A stretch of DNA of 25,400 nt from AG-12 sp027339635 (GCA_027339635.1 DAHWNZ010000041.1:1-25400); one strand, 5' to 3'. Counted from the stretch's first letter, positions 15,136 to 23,013 are shown. The notes: generated from the sequence alone by a model not told the origin. Numbers and translations: made by a program.

Positions 15136-16403
15136 CGCCGCCTCCAAGCCAGCCGGGCCCGGCCGGGATCCGGGCCGCAGCCGCAGCGCATCTGGCCGAG
15201 CTGGAGCCCACACTGCTGGCCCTGAGCCACCAGATTCACGCTCACCCGGAGCTGCGGTTCGAGGAGTTCCGAGCCAGCCAGGCGGTGGCAGAGCAGCTAT
15301 CCGCCTGCGGGTTTGAGGTGGCTCTCGGGGCAGGTTCGATGCCGACGGCGCTGGTGGCCACAACGCGCCTGGGCAGTGGGGTTGGTCCGGTCGTGGACCT
15401 GCTCTGCGAATACGATGCCCTGGAGTCGATCGGCCACGCCTGCGGGCACAACCTGATCGCCGCCGCCGGTGTGGGAGGTGGGGTGGTGGCGGCGCGCACG
15501 CTGGCTGGGACGCCCGGCGTCAGCGGCACGATTCGGGTAGTAGGGTGCCCCGGAGAGGAGGGGGGAGGTGGCAAGATCCGCCTGCTCGAGGCGGGAGTCT
15601 TCTCCACGACCTCAGCCGCCCTCATGGTTCATCCGGCAGGCTTCGACTCGGTCAGAGGCCCGGGCCTGGGCAGGGCTCTCTACGAGTTCGCGTTCTCGGG
15701 GCGCGGCGCCCATGCGGCCGCGGCCCCCGAGGAGGGCATCAACGCTCTTGACGCCGCCACCATGATGCTGGTCGCCATCGGCCTGCTGCGCCAGCAATTG
15801 CGCTCCGACTCCAGGGTGCACGCGGTCATCGCCGAGGGAGGACAGGCGGTGAACGTCATCCCCGCGCGGGCCACAGTCCGCGCGGGCATAAGGTCCCCTG
15901 ATTCCAGGTATCTCGCCGAGCGCCTTATCCCGGCCGTGACCCGGTGCGCGCGCGGTGCGGCGCTGGCGACGGGAGCCGAGGTGGCCGAGATCGAGTTGGC
16001 GCCGGAGTACCACCCGATGCGGTCGGCGCCGGCGCTGGAGGAGCTGCTGCTGGGCCTCTTTACCGAACTGGGCCGCCATCCGGACGCTGCCGACGACGCG
16101 GCGGCATTCCTGGGAGGCTCGACCGACATGGGCAACGTGAGTGAGGCGGTGCCCTCCATACATCCATATCTGCGGCTGGCACCCGGAGTGCATCCCCATT
16201 CCCTCGAGTTCGCACAGCTGGCGGGGTCGACGGCGGGCGATCGGATGGCGATGGACGGCGCGCTCCTGCTGGGAATGACAGCGGTGGCCCTGCTGACCCA
16301 ACCAGACTGGCTGGCACGAGCGAGCCTACAATTGCGCGGGCCCGGTGGCGTCGGAGGCGCTGGCGGCAGCCTGGGAGGGTCGTCGCCGGCTCTAGGTGTT
16401 TGA
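15093..16403 (+). CDS. M20-family amidohydrolase (AbgB-like)
   Basis: A 436-residue zinc amidohydrolase of peptidase family M20, subfamily D. The metal-binding block CEYDALESIGHACGHN (His115, His119) is followed by the catalytic pair Glu155-Glu156 in PGEEGGGGK. The dimerisation domain shows FSGRGAHAAAAPEEGINALDA, and a distal STDMGNVSEAVPSIHP segment precedes the C-terminus. These blocks match p-aminobenzoyl-glutamate hydrolase subunit B and related dipeptidases better than beta-ureidopropionases. The GTG start at 15093 lies 43 bases inside the deaminase gene; no later ATG, GTG or TTG precedes the conserved region. The last 30 or so residues are a Gly/Pro-rich tail. As last gene of a nucleoside operon it may remove an acyl or aminoacyl group from a substituted base, which is inference. 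Confidence 0.86.
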   Translation: MGGSGRGRPGVGQLTPPPSQPGPAGIRAAAAAHLAELEPTLLALSHQIHAHPELRFEEFRASQAVAEQLSACGFEVALGAGSMPTALVATTRLGSGVGPVVDLLCEYDALESIGHACGHNLIAAAGVGGGVVAARTLAGTPGVSGTIRVVGCPGEEGGGGKIRLLEAGVFSTTSAALMVHPAGFDSVRGPGLGRALYEFAFSGRGAHAAAAPEEGINALDAATMMLVAIGLLRQQLRSDSRVHAVIAEGGQAVNVIPARATVRAGIRSPDSRYLAERLIPAVTRCARGAALATGAEVAEIELAPEYHPMRSAPALEELLLGLFTELGRHPDAADDAAAFLGGSTDMGNVSEAVPSIHPYLRLAPGVHPHSLEFAQLAGSTAGDRMAMDGALLLGMTAVALLTQPDWLARASLQLRGPGGVGGAGGSLGGSSPALGV

Positions 16404-16707
16404 CCGTCTGGCGCGAGCTGGGGAACGGCCCAGCGCGAAGTGGACCGGCTCCGCTCCGCGCCGGATCCTGGTCGGGGTGGATGCGGCTCATCCGATCCAA
16501 CTCGCGGGTAGCGGACGGGCGCGGTGCTCGCCATGGACCCCTGCCGCGAGCTCCCTGGCGCAGACGTTTCGATCGAGGGCGGTGTCGCCTGGCGCGGGGC
16601 CCAATTCGCAGCGAACTGCGGTCGGCTGGAGCCAACCCCCGATGGGGCCACTGGGCACACCCACCAGGCGACGGCGGCTTGTGAGCTGCGCCCGAGCCAT
16701 CCTGGCC
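16404..16707. other. Intergenic region between convergent genes
   Basis: No gene is recognised here. A GC-rich imperfect hairpin (CCGGC at 16445-16449 with GCCGG at 16460-16464, extended by flanking pairs) lies about 40 bases after the amidohydrolase stop and could terminate the operon. A short perfect palindrome, TTCGCAGCGAA at 16605-16615, has no evident role. Open frames through the region have no family resemblance. Confidence 0.4.
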
Positions 16708-16725
16708 CTAGGTGGCCAGGGCCAG
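16702..16725. terminator. Inverted repeat at the end of the minus-strand gene
   Basis: CTGGCCC (16702-16708) and GGGCCAG (16719-16725) form a 7-bp stem with a 10-base loop. The repeat covers the last codons and stop of the maleylpyruvate-isomerase-family gene. Between convergent units it could act in both directions, but there is no T-run on either side. Confidence 0.3.
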
Positions 16726-17457
16726 CAGCGAACGCAGGCGGTCCCTAAGGGTGATGTCCCCCCTGGTCTCCAGCATTTCCGGGCTCGATCTGCCCCAGAG
16801 CCAAAGGTAGAGCGGGGAGACTGGCCCGGCGATGGCGGCATCGGCTCTATCCACGAGCTCCGCCGACACCAACGCCCCGGAATCGGTCATCCGCACCGAC
16901 CAGGAGCACGGCAGATCAGTTCCCTGAAGCCGCACGACGGCGTCTCCGCCTGAATCGGTGACGGGCCGGCCCGGTCGGGCCAGGAACACCTCCAGCACCT
17001 CGCCCACCCCGTCGGCGGCCAGGGCTGGATCGCAACCAACGGCGGTGTCCAGCGCCAGTTCCAGGTCCACCCGATGGATGGCCAGCTCGTGCGCCAGGCG
17101 GCGGGCCCAGAACGACGAGCTTCGGTCGGGAGCGTACCAGGACCAGAGCGGCACGTCCGGTCCGATGGCTCTCAGCTCTGCCAGGACCGCGCTCGCCGCC
17201 TCGCCCAGCTGAGCGGGCAGGTTGGGAGAGGCCGGATCCGCCCGGGTCCAGCTCTGGGGATCCGGCGGCTCAAGGCTGCGGGCTCGCAGCAGCGGCAGCT
17301 TCTGGAGGAGGACGTTGCAGCAGTGCGCGAGCAGGTCATCCGTGTTCCAGCCAGGGCAGGACGGCACTCGTTTCCCTGTTCCGCCTGCATCCGGGCTCGC
17401 CAGAACGCGGGAGCCCTCGTCGATGTGGTCCAGATACTCCGTGAAGGTGATCCCCAT
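16708..17457 (-). CDS. Maleylpyruvate isomerase-family, DinB-like mycothiol protein
   Basis: A 249-residue protein of the mycothiol-dependent maleylpyruvate isomerase family, a DinB-like four-helix-bundle domain with a C-terminal domain. The N-terminal motif VPSCPGWNTDDLLAHC (residues 31-46, His45) and the second helix motif ARRLAHELAIHRVDLE (His123, His128) supply the probable metal site. A third conserved block, PLYLWLWGR, sits near residue 220. Members use mycothiol as cofactor or are of unknown function, and the individual substrate cannot be named. The ATG at 17457 is used; an ATG at 17465 is out of frame. The gene stands alone, convergent with the LacI operon and divergent from metK. 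It is one of the better taxonomic clues because mycothiol is essentially actinobacterial. Confidence 0.82.
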   Translation of the reverse strand: MGITFTEYLDHIDEGSRVLASPDAGGTGKRVPSCPGWNTDDLLAHCCNVLLQKLPLLRARSLEPPDPQSWTRADPASPNLPAQLGEAASAVLAELRAIGPDVPLWSWYAPDRSSSFWARRLAHELAIHRVDLELALDTAVGCDPALAADGVGEVLEVFLARPGRPVTDSGGDAVVRLQGTDLPCSWSVRMTDSGALVSAELVDRADAAIAGPVSPLYLWLWGRSSPEMLETRGDITLRDRLRSLLALAT

Positions 17458-17541
17458 TCGCCCATGTTATGACCGGCCCGGTCCTTTCCGGTCAGAGGGG
17501 ACGCCGCCAGGCCAATCTCCTCCTACCCCGGGCTGGTCAAA

Positions 17542-17590
17542 TATGATGGCCTCGACTCCGGACAGGAGAAGGCCCGCCGTGAACAGCGGG
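17542..17590 (+). promoter_or_regulatory. Probable metK promoter and leader hairpin
   Basis: TATGAT at 17542-17547 is a good -10 box; the -35 position is not convincing. Transcription from about 17554 would give a leader of roughly 68 bases. It contains a small hairpin, CCCGC at 17573-17577 with GCGGG at 17586-17590. Further upstream GACCGG-C-CCGGTC (17471-17483) is a perfect palindrome next to another CCGGTC. I could not fit a known SAM riboswitch to this leader. Confidence 0.4.
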
Positions 17591-17621
17591 TGGCTTCCGG
17601 TGGAGCAAGGAGGATTACCCA

Positions 17622-18818
17622 GTGACTCAGCGCAAGGCACGACGGCTTTTCACCTCGGAGTCGGTGACCGAGGGGCACCCGGACAAGATGGCGGATCAGG
17701 TCTCGGACGCCATCCTGGACGCCATCCTGGCCAAGGATCCCCTGGCCCGCGTCGCCTGTGAGACGGCGCTCACCACCGGCGCCGCCATCCTGCTCGGGGA
17801 GATATCCACCGACTGCTACGTGGACATGCCCAAGGTGGTGCGGGAGACGGTGCGGCAGATCGGGTACGTGCGAGCCAAGTACGGATTCGACTGGGAGACC
17901 TGCGGCGTCATGGTCTGCGTCGATGAGCAGTCCCCCGACATCGCGCGTGGTGTGGACCTGGGTGGCGCCGGTGACCAGGGGATGATGTTCGGCTACGCGT
18001 GTGACGAGACCCCCGAGCTGATGCCCGCCCCGATCCAGTACGCGCATCAGCTGGCACGCCGGCTGGCTCTGGCCCGCAAGAGCGGCGCCCTCCGCTGGGC
18101 CAGGCCGGACGGCAAGTCCCAGGTGACCGTCGAGTACGACGACCAGGACCGGCCCCGGCGCATCGACACCATCCTCGTCAGCGCCCAGCACTCAGAGGAC
18201 GCCGGCCGGGAGGAGGTGGAGCAGGGGATCCGCGAGGAGGTCATCGCCAGGTCGGTTCCCGGGGAGATGGTGGACGAGCGCACCCAGGTCCTGGTCAACC
18301 CCACGGGCAGGTTCGTGATCGGCGGCCCGCAGGGTGACGCCGGGCTCACCGGGCGCAAGATCATCGTCGACACCTACGGCGGCGCCGGCCGGCATGGAGG
18401 GGGAGCCTTCTCCGGCAAGGACCCGACCAAGGTCGACCGCTCGGCGGCGTACGGGGCCCGCTTCGTGGCCAAGAACCTGGTCTCGGCCGGCCTCGCCCGG
18501 CGCTGCGAGATTCAGCTCGCCTACGCCATCGGGGTCAGCCGGCCGGTCTGGGTCGGCGTCGAGACGTTCGGGACCGAAACCGTGGGACGAGACCAGATCG
18601 CCGCGCTGGTGGACGAGTATTTCGACCTCTCACCATCGGGCATCATCAAGGAGCTGCAGCTTCGCCGGCCGATCTACCGTCAGGTCGCGGCCTACGGGCA
18701 CTTCGGGCGCAGCGACCTCGACCTTCCCTGGGAGCGCACCCCCTACCGGGAGGAGCTGAGTCGTGAGGCCGGGGTCGAGCCTCTGGTCATCCCGGTGCAG
18801 GCAGGTGCCGCGATTTGA
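17622..18818 (+). CDS. metK: S-adenosylmethionine synthetase
   Basis: A 398-residue methionine adenosyltransferase, making SAM from ATP and methionine in the cytoplasm. The ATP/methionine motifs are SESVTEGHPDKMADQ (His19, Asp21), GGAGDQGMMFGYA (residues 114-126) and the phosphate loop GGGAFSGKDPTKVDRS (259-274). All catalytic positions appear intact and the length is typical. The start is GTG 17622, eight bases after a strong AAGGAGG. The stop overlaps the TTG start of the guanylyltransferase as TTGA, so SAM synthesis is translationally coupled to GDP-mannose synthesis, an unusual partner. It is probably the housekeeping copy. Confidence 0.97.
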   Translation: MTQRKARRLFTSESVTEGHPDKMADQVSDAILDAILAKDPLARVACETALTTGAAILLGEISTDCYVDMPKVVRETVRQIGYVRAKYGFDWETCGVMVCVDEQSPDIARGVDLGGAGDQGMMFGYACDETPELMPAPIQYAHQLARRLALARKSGALRWARPDGKSQVTVEYDDQDRPRRIDTILVSAQHSEDAGREEVEQGIREEVIARSVPGEMVDERTQVLVNPTGRFVIGGPQGDAGLTGRKIIVDTYGGAGRHGGGAFSGKDPTKVDRSAAYGARFVAKNLVSAGLARRCEIQLAYAIGVSRPVWVGVETFGTETVGRDQIAALVDEYFDLSPSGIIKELQLRRPIYRQVAAYGHFGRSDLDLPWERTPYREELSREAGVEPLVIPVQAGAAI

Positions 18819-19933
18819 CGGTGCGCGCCGAGGTGGAGCCGACCCCTCCGGCGGGCCTGGTCTGCGTGATCCTCGCCGGAGGGGCTGGGACCAGGCTCTG
18901 GCCCAGGTCCCGCAACAGCCGGCCCAAGCACCTCCTGCCGCTGGCCCCGGACGGCCGCTCCCTGCTCCGCCACGCCTACGATCGAGCTCTGGCCCTGGGT
19001 GGGGAGGTCCTGGTCGTCTCCTCGGCCGAGCAGGGGGACGAGGTCCTGCGCGAGCTGGTGGAGCTGCCTGGCCGGAACCTGCTGTTGGAGCCAGAGCCTC
19101 GGGGCACCGGACCCGCTCTGGCCTGGGCGGCGCTGGAGGCTCAGAGGCTGTCCCCGGGTGCGGTGCTGGTCTCCCTCCACGCCGATCACTACATCCCCGA
19201 CCCGCAGGTGTCGACCGTGCTCCTGTCCGCGGCGTGGTGGGCGAAGCGGGCGGATCTCCTGGTTGCCGTGGGGCTACGGCCCAGCTGGCCGGCTCCCGGT
19301 TTCGGATACATAGAGATGGCCGATGAGCTGCCCCGCCCAGATGGCCTGCCGCCTTGGGCCCTGCCCCTGCGGCGGGCCAGGAGATTTGTGGAGAAGCCGG
19401 ACCAGGCTCGGGCTCGTGAGATGGTCGATCTCGGCTCCTTCCTCTGGAACACGGGACTCTTCGCCTGGCCCGCCGAACGCTTCTTGGCGGAGCTGACGGC
19501 CTTCGCCCCCGACGTCGCGGGAGCGGTGCGCCGCGCCCATGGGGCGAGCTCCGACTTTGCGGCGGCGTGGGCCGCCATCCCCCAGGGGGTGGTGGAGAGG
19601 CTGGTGCTCGAGCGCAGCTCCTCTCTTGGTGTGCTGCCCACCGATCTGCGCTGGTCGGACCTCGGGTCGTACCACGATCTGCACCAGGCGGCCAGCGAGG
19701 CAGGCCTGGCGGATGAGGTGGGGAATGTCGCCTACGGGCAGACTCTGCTCGAAAGCAGTCGCAACTGCTTTGTGGACTCGGCCGGGGGCCGGCTGGTGGT
19801 GGTCCTGGGGGCGGAGGACATGGCCGTGGTGGACACGCCCGACGCTCTTTTGGTGTGCCCCCTGAACCGGGTGCAGGAGGTCTCCAAGGTCGTCGCCCAA
19901 CTGCGCGCCAAGGGCCGCTGGGAGCTTCTCTAG
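18815..19933 (+). CDS. manC: Mannose-1-phosphate guanylyltransferase
   Basis: A 372-residue nucleotidyltransferase making GDP-mannose from GTP and mannose-1-phosphate. The GTP-binding signature AGGAGTRLWPRSRNSRPKH occupies residues 21-39. LHADHYIPD, FGYIEMA, RFVEKPD and FLWNTGLFAW follow in the usual order. It ends without the C-terminal cupin that bifunctional ManC/AlgA proteins carry; that domain is encoded separately at 21459-21878. The start is the TTG that overlaps the metK stop, with a GTG at 18821 as alternative. Phosphomannomutase follows after 87 bases. The mature product would feed mannosylated lipids, polysaccharides or glycoproteins. Confidence 0.92.
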   Translation: MTVRAEVEPTPPAGLVCVILAGGAGTRLWPRSRNSRPKHLLPLAPDGRSLLRHAYDRALALGGEVLVVSSAEQGDEVLRELVELPGRNLLLEPEPRGTGPALAWAALEAQRLSPGAVLVSLHADHYIPDPQVSTVLLSAAWWAKRADLLVAVGLRPSWPAPGFGYIEMADELPRPDGLPPWALPLRRARRFVEKPDQARAREMVDLGSFLWNTGLFAWPAERFLAELTAFAPDVAGAVRRAHGASSDFAAAWAAIPQGVVERLVLERSSSLGVLPTDLRWSDLGSYHDLHQAASEAGLADEVGNVAYGQTLLESSRNCFVDSAGGRLVVVLGAEDMAVVDTPDALLVCPLNRVQEVSKVVAQLRAKGRWELL

Positions 19934-19981
19934 GGCGCCGCCGCCAGTCGGTCACGGCCGACCTGGCGAGGGTGCGGACTC

Positions 19982-20014
19982 TACAATTGGGGCGGCCGTG
20001 TCAGGTCAAGGAGG
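19982..20014 (+). promoter_or_regulatory. Possible internal promoter and ribosome site before phosphomannomutase
   Basis: TACAAT at 19982-19987 resembles a -10 box, with no good -35 box. Downstream, AAGGAGG at 20008-20014 is a strong ribosome site six bases before GTG 20021. The -10 box suggests a secondary promoter inside the GDP-mannose operon, but this is weak. Confidence 0.3.
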
Positions 20015-20020
20015 TGGGCG

Positions 20021-21481
20021 GTGGCAGCACCGGAGATAAGTTTCGGGACCGATGGTTGGCGCGGGGTTGTGGCAGACGACTTCACCTATGCCAACGTGCG
20101 GATCGTGAGCCAGGCCGTGGCCCAATATCTGGCCGAGCAGCCGAACACGAGCAGGGTGGTTGTGGGGCACGACACCCGCTTCTGCGGTGAGCTCTTCGCC
20201 GAGGAGGTGGCCCGGGTGCTGGCCGCCAACGGCCGCCCGGTTTTGCTGCTCGACCGGCCCGCGCCGACCCAGGCCGCCGCCTGGATGGTGATAGACAGCC
20301 ACGCCCTGGGCGGGGTCGTGGTCACGGCCAGTCACAACCCCCCCGAGTTCAACGGGCTCAAGTACAAGCCAGATTACGGCGGCTCCGCCTCGCCCGACAT
20401 CGTGGCCCGGCTGGAGGAGGAGGTGCATCGGGTCATGGTCCAAGACCTGGTGCGCACCATGCCGTTCGAGGAGGCGCTCTCTCTGGGCCTGGTGGAGATG
20501 GTCGATCCGCGCCCGGCCTACTACCGACAGATTGGCCGACTGATCGACCTCGGGCCCATCAGGGCAGCCGGGCTGCGCGTCCTGCACGATGCCATGTACG
20601 GGGCCGGGGCGGGCTGCGTCAGGGATCTGCTGCAGGGTGGGTCTACCACCGTCGACGAGCTCCACTGCGACCGCAACCCCGGCTTCGGAGGCATGCACCC
20701 GGAGCCGATCCCGGGGAACCTCGGAGAGGCTCTGGCCCGGTTGCAGCAGGGTGGCTACGACCTTGGGATCGCCAATGACGGCGATGCGGACCGGGTTGGG
20801 GTGTTCGACGACGAGGGCCGCTTCATCGACCAGCTTGAGGTCGCCACCCTGCTGCTCTGGCATCTGCTTGAGAATCGCGGTTGGCGGGGCCCGGTGGTGC
20901 GCTCCATCACCATGACCAAGCGCCTCGACATCCTGGGAAAGCGCTACTCCTGCCCGGTCGAGGAGCTTCCGGTCGGCTTCAAGTACCTGGGGCCGAGGAT
21001 GCGCGAGATCGACGCGATCTTCGGCGGCGAGGAGTCCGGGGGTTTCGGCTTCAGGGGCCATATCCCGGAGCGGGACGGCATCCTGAGCGGGCTGATGTTC
21101 GCGGACATGATCGTCATGACGGGGCAGAAGCTGGCCGAGATCCGGCGCCGGGTGGCGGACCTAGTCGGGCCCCACGCCTACGCCAGGCGCGACCACCGCT
21201 TCCCGCGCGACGCCTACCCGAGTGCCAGGGAGCGGCTCCTGCACCGGATGGAGACCAAACCCCTGGAGCGGGTCGGCGACGAGAAGATCACCTCGGTGCG
21301 CTCCGATGACGGGTACAAGTACTGGCTCGGCGAGGACTCCTGGGTCTTGGTGCGGATGTCCGGCACCGAGCCCCTGATGCGGGTCTACTGCGAGTCCACC
21401 GACCCCGCCCGGGTTCAGCGCCTGCTGGATGACTTCGAAGCCGAGCTCGGGGTGATAGGTGACGCTCAGGGCCATGGCTGA
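20021..21481 (+). CDS. Phosphomannomutase/phosphoglucomutase
   Basis: A 486-residue alpha-D-phosphohexomutase with four domains, interconverting sugar-6- and sugar-1-phosphates. The phosphoserine is Ser104 in TASHNPPEFNG, the magnesium loop is DGDADR from residue 253, the sugar-binding loop is GGEESGG near residues 335-341, and the phosphate-binding loop is RMSGTEP with Ser447. The N-terminus FGTDGWRGVV is normal for the family. The GTG at 20021 has a strong ribosome site. Lying between the guanylyltransferase and the isomerase cupin, it most likely makes mannose-1-phosphate. Since no phosphopentomutase gene is in the window, a side activity on pentose phosphates is conceivable but unsupported. 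Confidence 0.93.
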   Translation: MAAPEISFGTDGWRGVVADDFTYANVRIVSQAVAQYLAEQPNTSRVVVGHDTRFCGELFAEEVARVLAANGRPVLLLDRPAPTQAAAWMVIDSHALGGVVVTASHNPPEFNGLKYKPDYGGSASPDIVARLEEEVHRVMVQDLVRTMPFEEALSLGLVEMVDPRPAYYRQIGRLIDLGPIRAAGLRVLHDAMYGAGAGCVRDLLQGGSTTVDELHCDRNPGFGGMHPEPIPGNLGEALARLQQGGYDLGIANDGDADRVGVFDDEGRFIDQLEVATLLLWHLLENRGWRGPVVRSITMTKRLDILGKRYSCPVEELPVGFKYLGPRMREIDAIFGGEESGGFGFRGHIPERDGILSGLMFADMIVMTGQKLAEIRRRVADLVGPHAYARRDHRFPRDAYPSARERLLHRMETKPLERVGDEKITSVRSDDGYKYWLGEDSWVLVRMSGTEPLMRVYCESTDPARVQRLLDDFEAELGVIGDAQGHG

Positions 21482-21878
21482 GGAGTCCTGCTCCCACCTC
21501 CCCGAGCGCAGGGTCGACAAGCCCTGGGGGCATGAGATCTGGTTCGCGGTAACCGATCGCTACGCCGGCAAGCTGCTCCACATCGACGCGGGGGAGTCTC
21601 TCAGCCTGCAGTACCACGAACGCAAGGATGAGGCGATCATGGTCATTTCCGGCGACTTGGAGCTGCAGTTGGGGGATGCCACCGGGGTCATCCGGTCGCA
21701 CCTCCTGCACCGGGGAGACTGCCAGCGGATCGTTCCCCACCAGCTGCATCGGATGGTGGCCAAAACCACAGTCGAGGTGTGCGAGGTGTCGACCCCGGAT
21801 CTCGACGATGTCGTCCGGGTCGAGGACAGATACGGACGCGCCGGGTCGGAGGCAGACGGCGGGTCCCGCGGCGGATGA
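21459..21878 (+). CDS. Mannose-6-phosphate isomerase-type cupin
   Basis: A 139-residue single-domain cupin resembling the C-terminal isomerase domain of type II mannose-6-phosphate isomerase/guanylyltransferases. RVDKPWGHEIWF opens the domain, HIDAGESLSLQYHERKDE carries the first metal-binding histidine and glutamate, and RIVPHQLHRM the second histidine motif. It would convert fructose-6-phosphate to mannose-6-phosphate, the entry step of GDP-mannose synthesis. It overlaps the mutase by 23 bases. GTG 21459 is used with GGGGTG upstream; ATG 21474 is equally possible. A purely binding or regulatory cupin is the alternative, but the operon supports the isomerase role. Confidence 0.82.
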   Translation: MTLRAMAEESCSHLPERRVDKPWGHEIWFAVTDRYAGKLLHIDAGESLSLQYHERKDEAIMVISGDLELQLGDATGVIRSHLLHRGDCQRIVPHQLHRMVAKTTVEVCEVSTPDLDDVVRVEDRYGRAGSEADGGSRGG

Positions 21879-21957
21879 CCCTGGGGGCGCCCCGCCTTGA
21901 CCTGATCCGCCTTCCGAGATGCCCTGCCCAGGGCCGGGCGCCCGCGGTCTCGTCACC

Positions 21958-22797
21958 ATGACCCAGCGCCCCGCGGGAGCGGCCGCGATGCGCCTGGAGG
22001 CGGTGGCCGGCCTGGAGCCCGTGACGAGCCGTCCCGGCCCGACCCGGCATCTGAGCCCTCTCATGGTGACTTTCTTCGCCCTGGCGGCCGCCGCCGCCGT
22101 GGGACTGACTGGAACCGGAGTCATCCCCCTTCCCGCCGCGGTGGGATTGGACATGGGCGCTCTGGCCTGCTATCTGCTGGCGTTGAAGTCCTCGCTGCCG
22201 GGGGAGGCGGGAGGGCTCGGCGTGGGCCTGCTCAACCTGCGGGGCTTGGAGCATTCCCTGGTCGCCGTGGCGTCGCTGGTCGGGGCGGGCCTGCTCCTGG
22301 CCACATCCCCGGGGCTTCCCTGGAGCGTGGTCGCGCCCATCTGGCTTGCGGTCATGCTCGGCCTGGGCCCATGGTTGGAACAGGGAGTTGACTCGGAGCG
22401 CCTGCCTCAACGGGCGACAACCGCGCTGTCGTGCCTGGTCGTGACGGTGCCGGTCGCCTATCTGGTGGTGGGGCTGAGCCCCGGTCTGCCCGCCCCCGTC
22501 CAGGCGTCCCTGGTCGGCCTCGGGTGCCTTGTTCCCTCGTGGCGGATGGTGCTCTTGTCGGGCCGGGTCGGGGAAGTCGCCTGGGAGCGGGCGGGAGCGG
22601 TCGCGCTGCTGCTGGCCTCGGCGGCGGTCCTGACCTCGCGGCTCAGGGTCCCAGGAGCCCTGCTGCCGGTGGCACTGCTGGTCGCCTGGTACGGGCTGAC
22701 CGGGGTTGCCTCGCTTCGAGACCGGCGGCAGATGACCTCCTTCGCGACCTTTGTGGTCCTGGCCGCGGCCATCCTGGCGATTGCCGCCCCGGCGTGA
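21958..22797 (+). CDS. Unrecognised polytopic membrane protein
   Basis: A 279-residue very hydrophobic protein with about eight or nine predicted membrane segments, a short cytoplasm-like N-terminus of about 35 residues and a single basic loop near RDRRQ before the last segment. I do not recognise a family. No catalytic motif, charged intramembrane residue pattern or signal peptide is evident. The ATG at 21958 is chosen; an upstream in-frame start at 21919 adds an unlikely Pro/Gly-rich stretch. It follows the isomerase cupin by 79 bases in the same direction and may belong to the GDP-mannose operon, where membrane proteins often act in glycan assembly or export. That link is only positional. 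Confidence 0.65.
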   Translation: MTQRPAGAAAMRLEAVAGLEPVTSRPGPTRHLSPLMVTFFALAAAAAVGLTGTGVIPLPAAVGLDMGALACYLLALKSSLPGEAGGLGVGLLNLRGLEHSLVAVASLVGAGLLLATSPGLPWSVVAPIWLAVMLGLGPWLEQGVDSERLPQRATTALSCLVVTVPVAYLVVGLSPGLPAPVQASLVGLGCLVPSWRMVLLSGRVGEVAWERAGAVALLLASAAVLTSRLRVPGALLPVALLVAWYGLTGVASLRDRRQMTSFATFVVLAAAILAIAAPA

Positions 22798-22821
22798 GAG
22801 CTGGGATGCAGACCAGGCCGC

Positions 22822-22842
22822 GGCCCCAGGGAGAGAGGGGCC
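22822..22842 (+). terminator. Hairpin after the membrane-protein gene
   Basis: GGCCCC (22822-22827) and GGGGCC (22837-22842) pair as a 6-bp GC-only stem with a 9-base purine loop, 25 bases after the stop. CCTTCGTCT follows, only mildly T-rich. A likely end of the GDP-mannose unit, moderately supported. Confidence 0.4.
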
Positions 22843-22880
22843 CCTTCGTCTGTCCAAGTGGGCGCAAAAGCTGTACCGTC

Positions 22881-22943
22881 ATGGCGATGGATGCAGCGAC
22901 CCTCGGTGCCTGGTGGGACGCGAACGGACTTCCGCCTCCCTGA
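22881..22943 (+). CDS. Possible 20-residue leader peptide upstream of the aminotransferase
   Basis: ATG 22881 opens a 20-codon frame, MAMDAATLGAWWDANGLPPP, ending at 22943. It has paired Trp codons and ends in three Pro codons directly before the stop, a context that can stall ribosomes. There is no good ribosome site in front of it. It precedes two leader hairpins and the aminotransferase. Listed as a candidate only. Confidence 0.2.
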   Translation: MAMDAATLGAWWDANGLPPP

Positions 22944-22968
22944 GCGCTCGCCGTTTTAAGAAGTCCCG

Positions 22969-22987
22969 GGGGATGTCCATCATCCCC
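22969..22987 (+). promoter_or_regulatory. Leader hairpin upstream of the aminotransferase
   Basis: A perfect 7-bp stem, GGGGATG (22969-22975) with CATCCCC (22981-22987), closes a 5-base loop. It lies in the leader between the putative small ORF and the palindrome at the ribosome site. It could be an attenuator or processing element; no T-run follows. Confidence 0.4.
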
Positions 22988-23013
22988 GTCCCCATTTGCG
23001 GCGTCAGCGATAT

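Noticed and set aside
13402..15363. 653-codon open frame on the minus strand
   Set aside because: Antisense to nucleoside hydrolase 2, the deaminase and the amidohydrolase, all with clear motifs; long antisense frames are expected at this GC content.
16605..16615. Perfect palindrome TTCGCAGCGAA as an operator
   Set aside because: Lies between convergent gene ends with no promoter nearby, and short palindromes are expected by chance.
17466..17621. SAM riboswitch upstream of metK
   Set aside because: The leader has only one small hairpin and I could not fit the conserved cores of known SAM riboswitch classes.
18630..19955. 441-codon minus-strand frame opposite the guanylyltransferase
   Set aside because: Very Pro/Arg-rich composition typical of a shadow frame; the plus-strand gene is certain.
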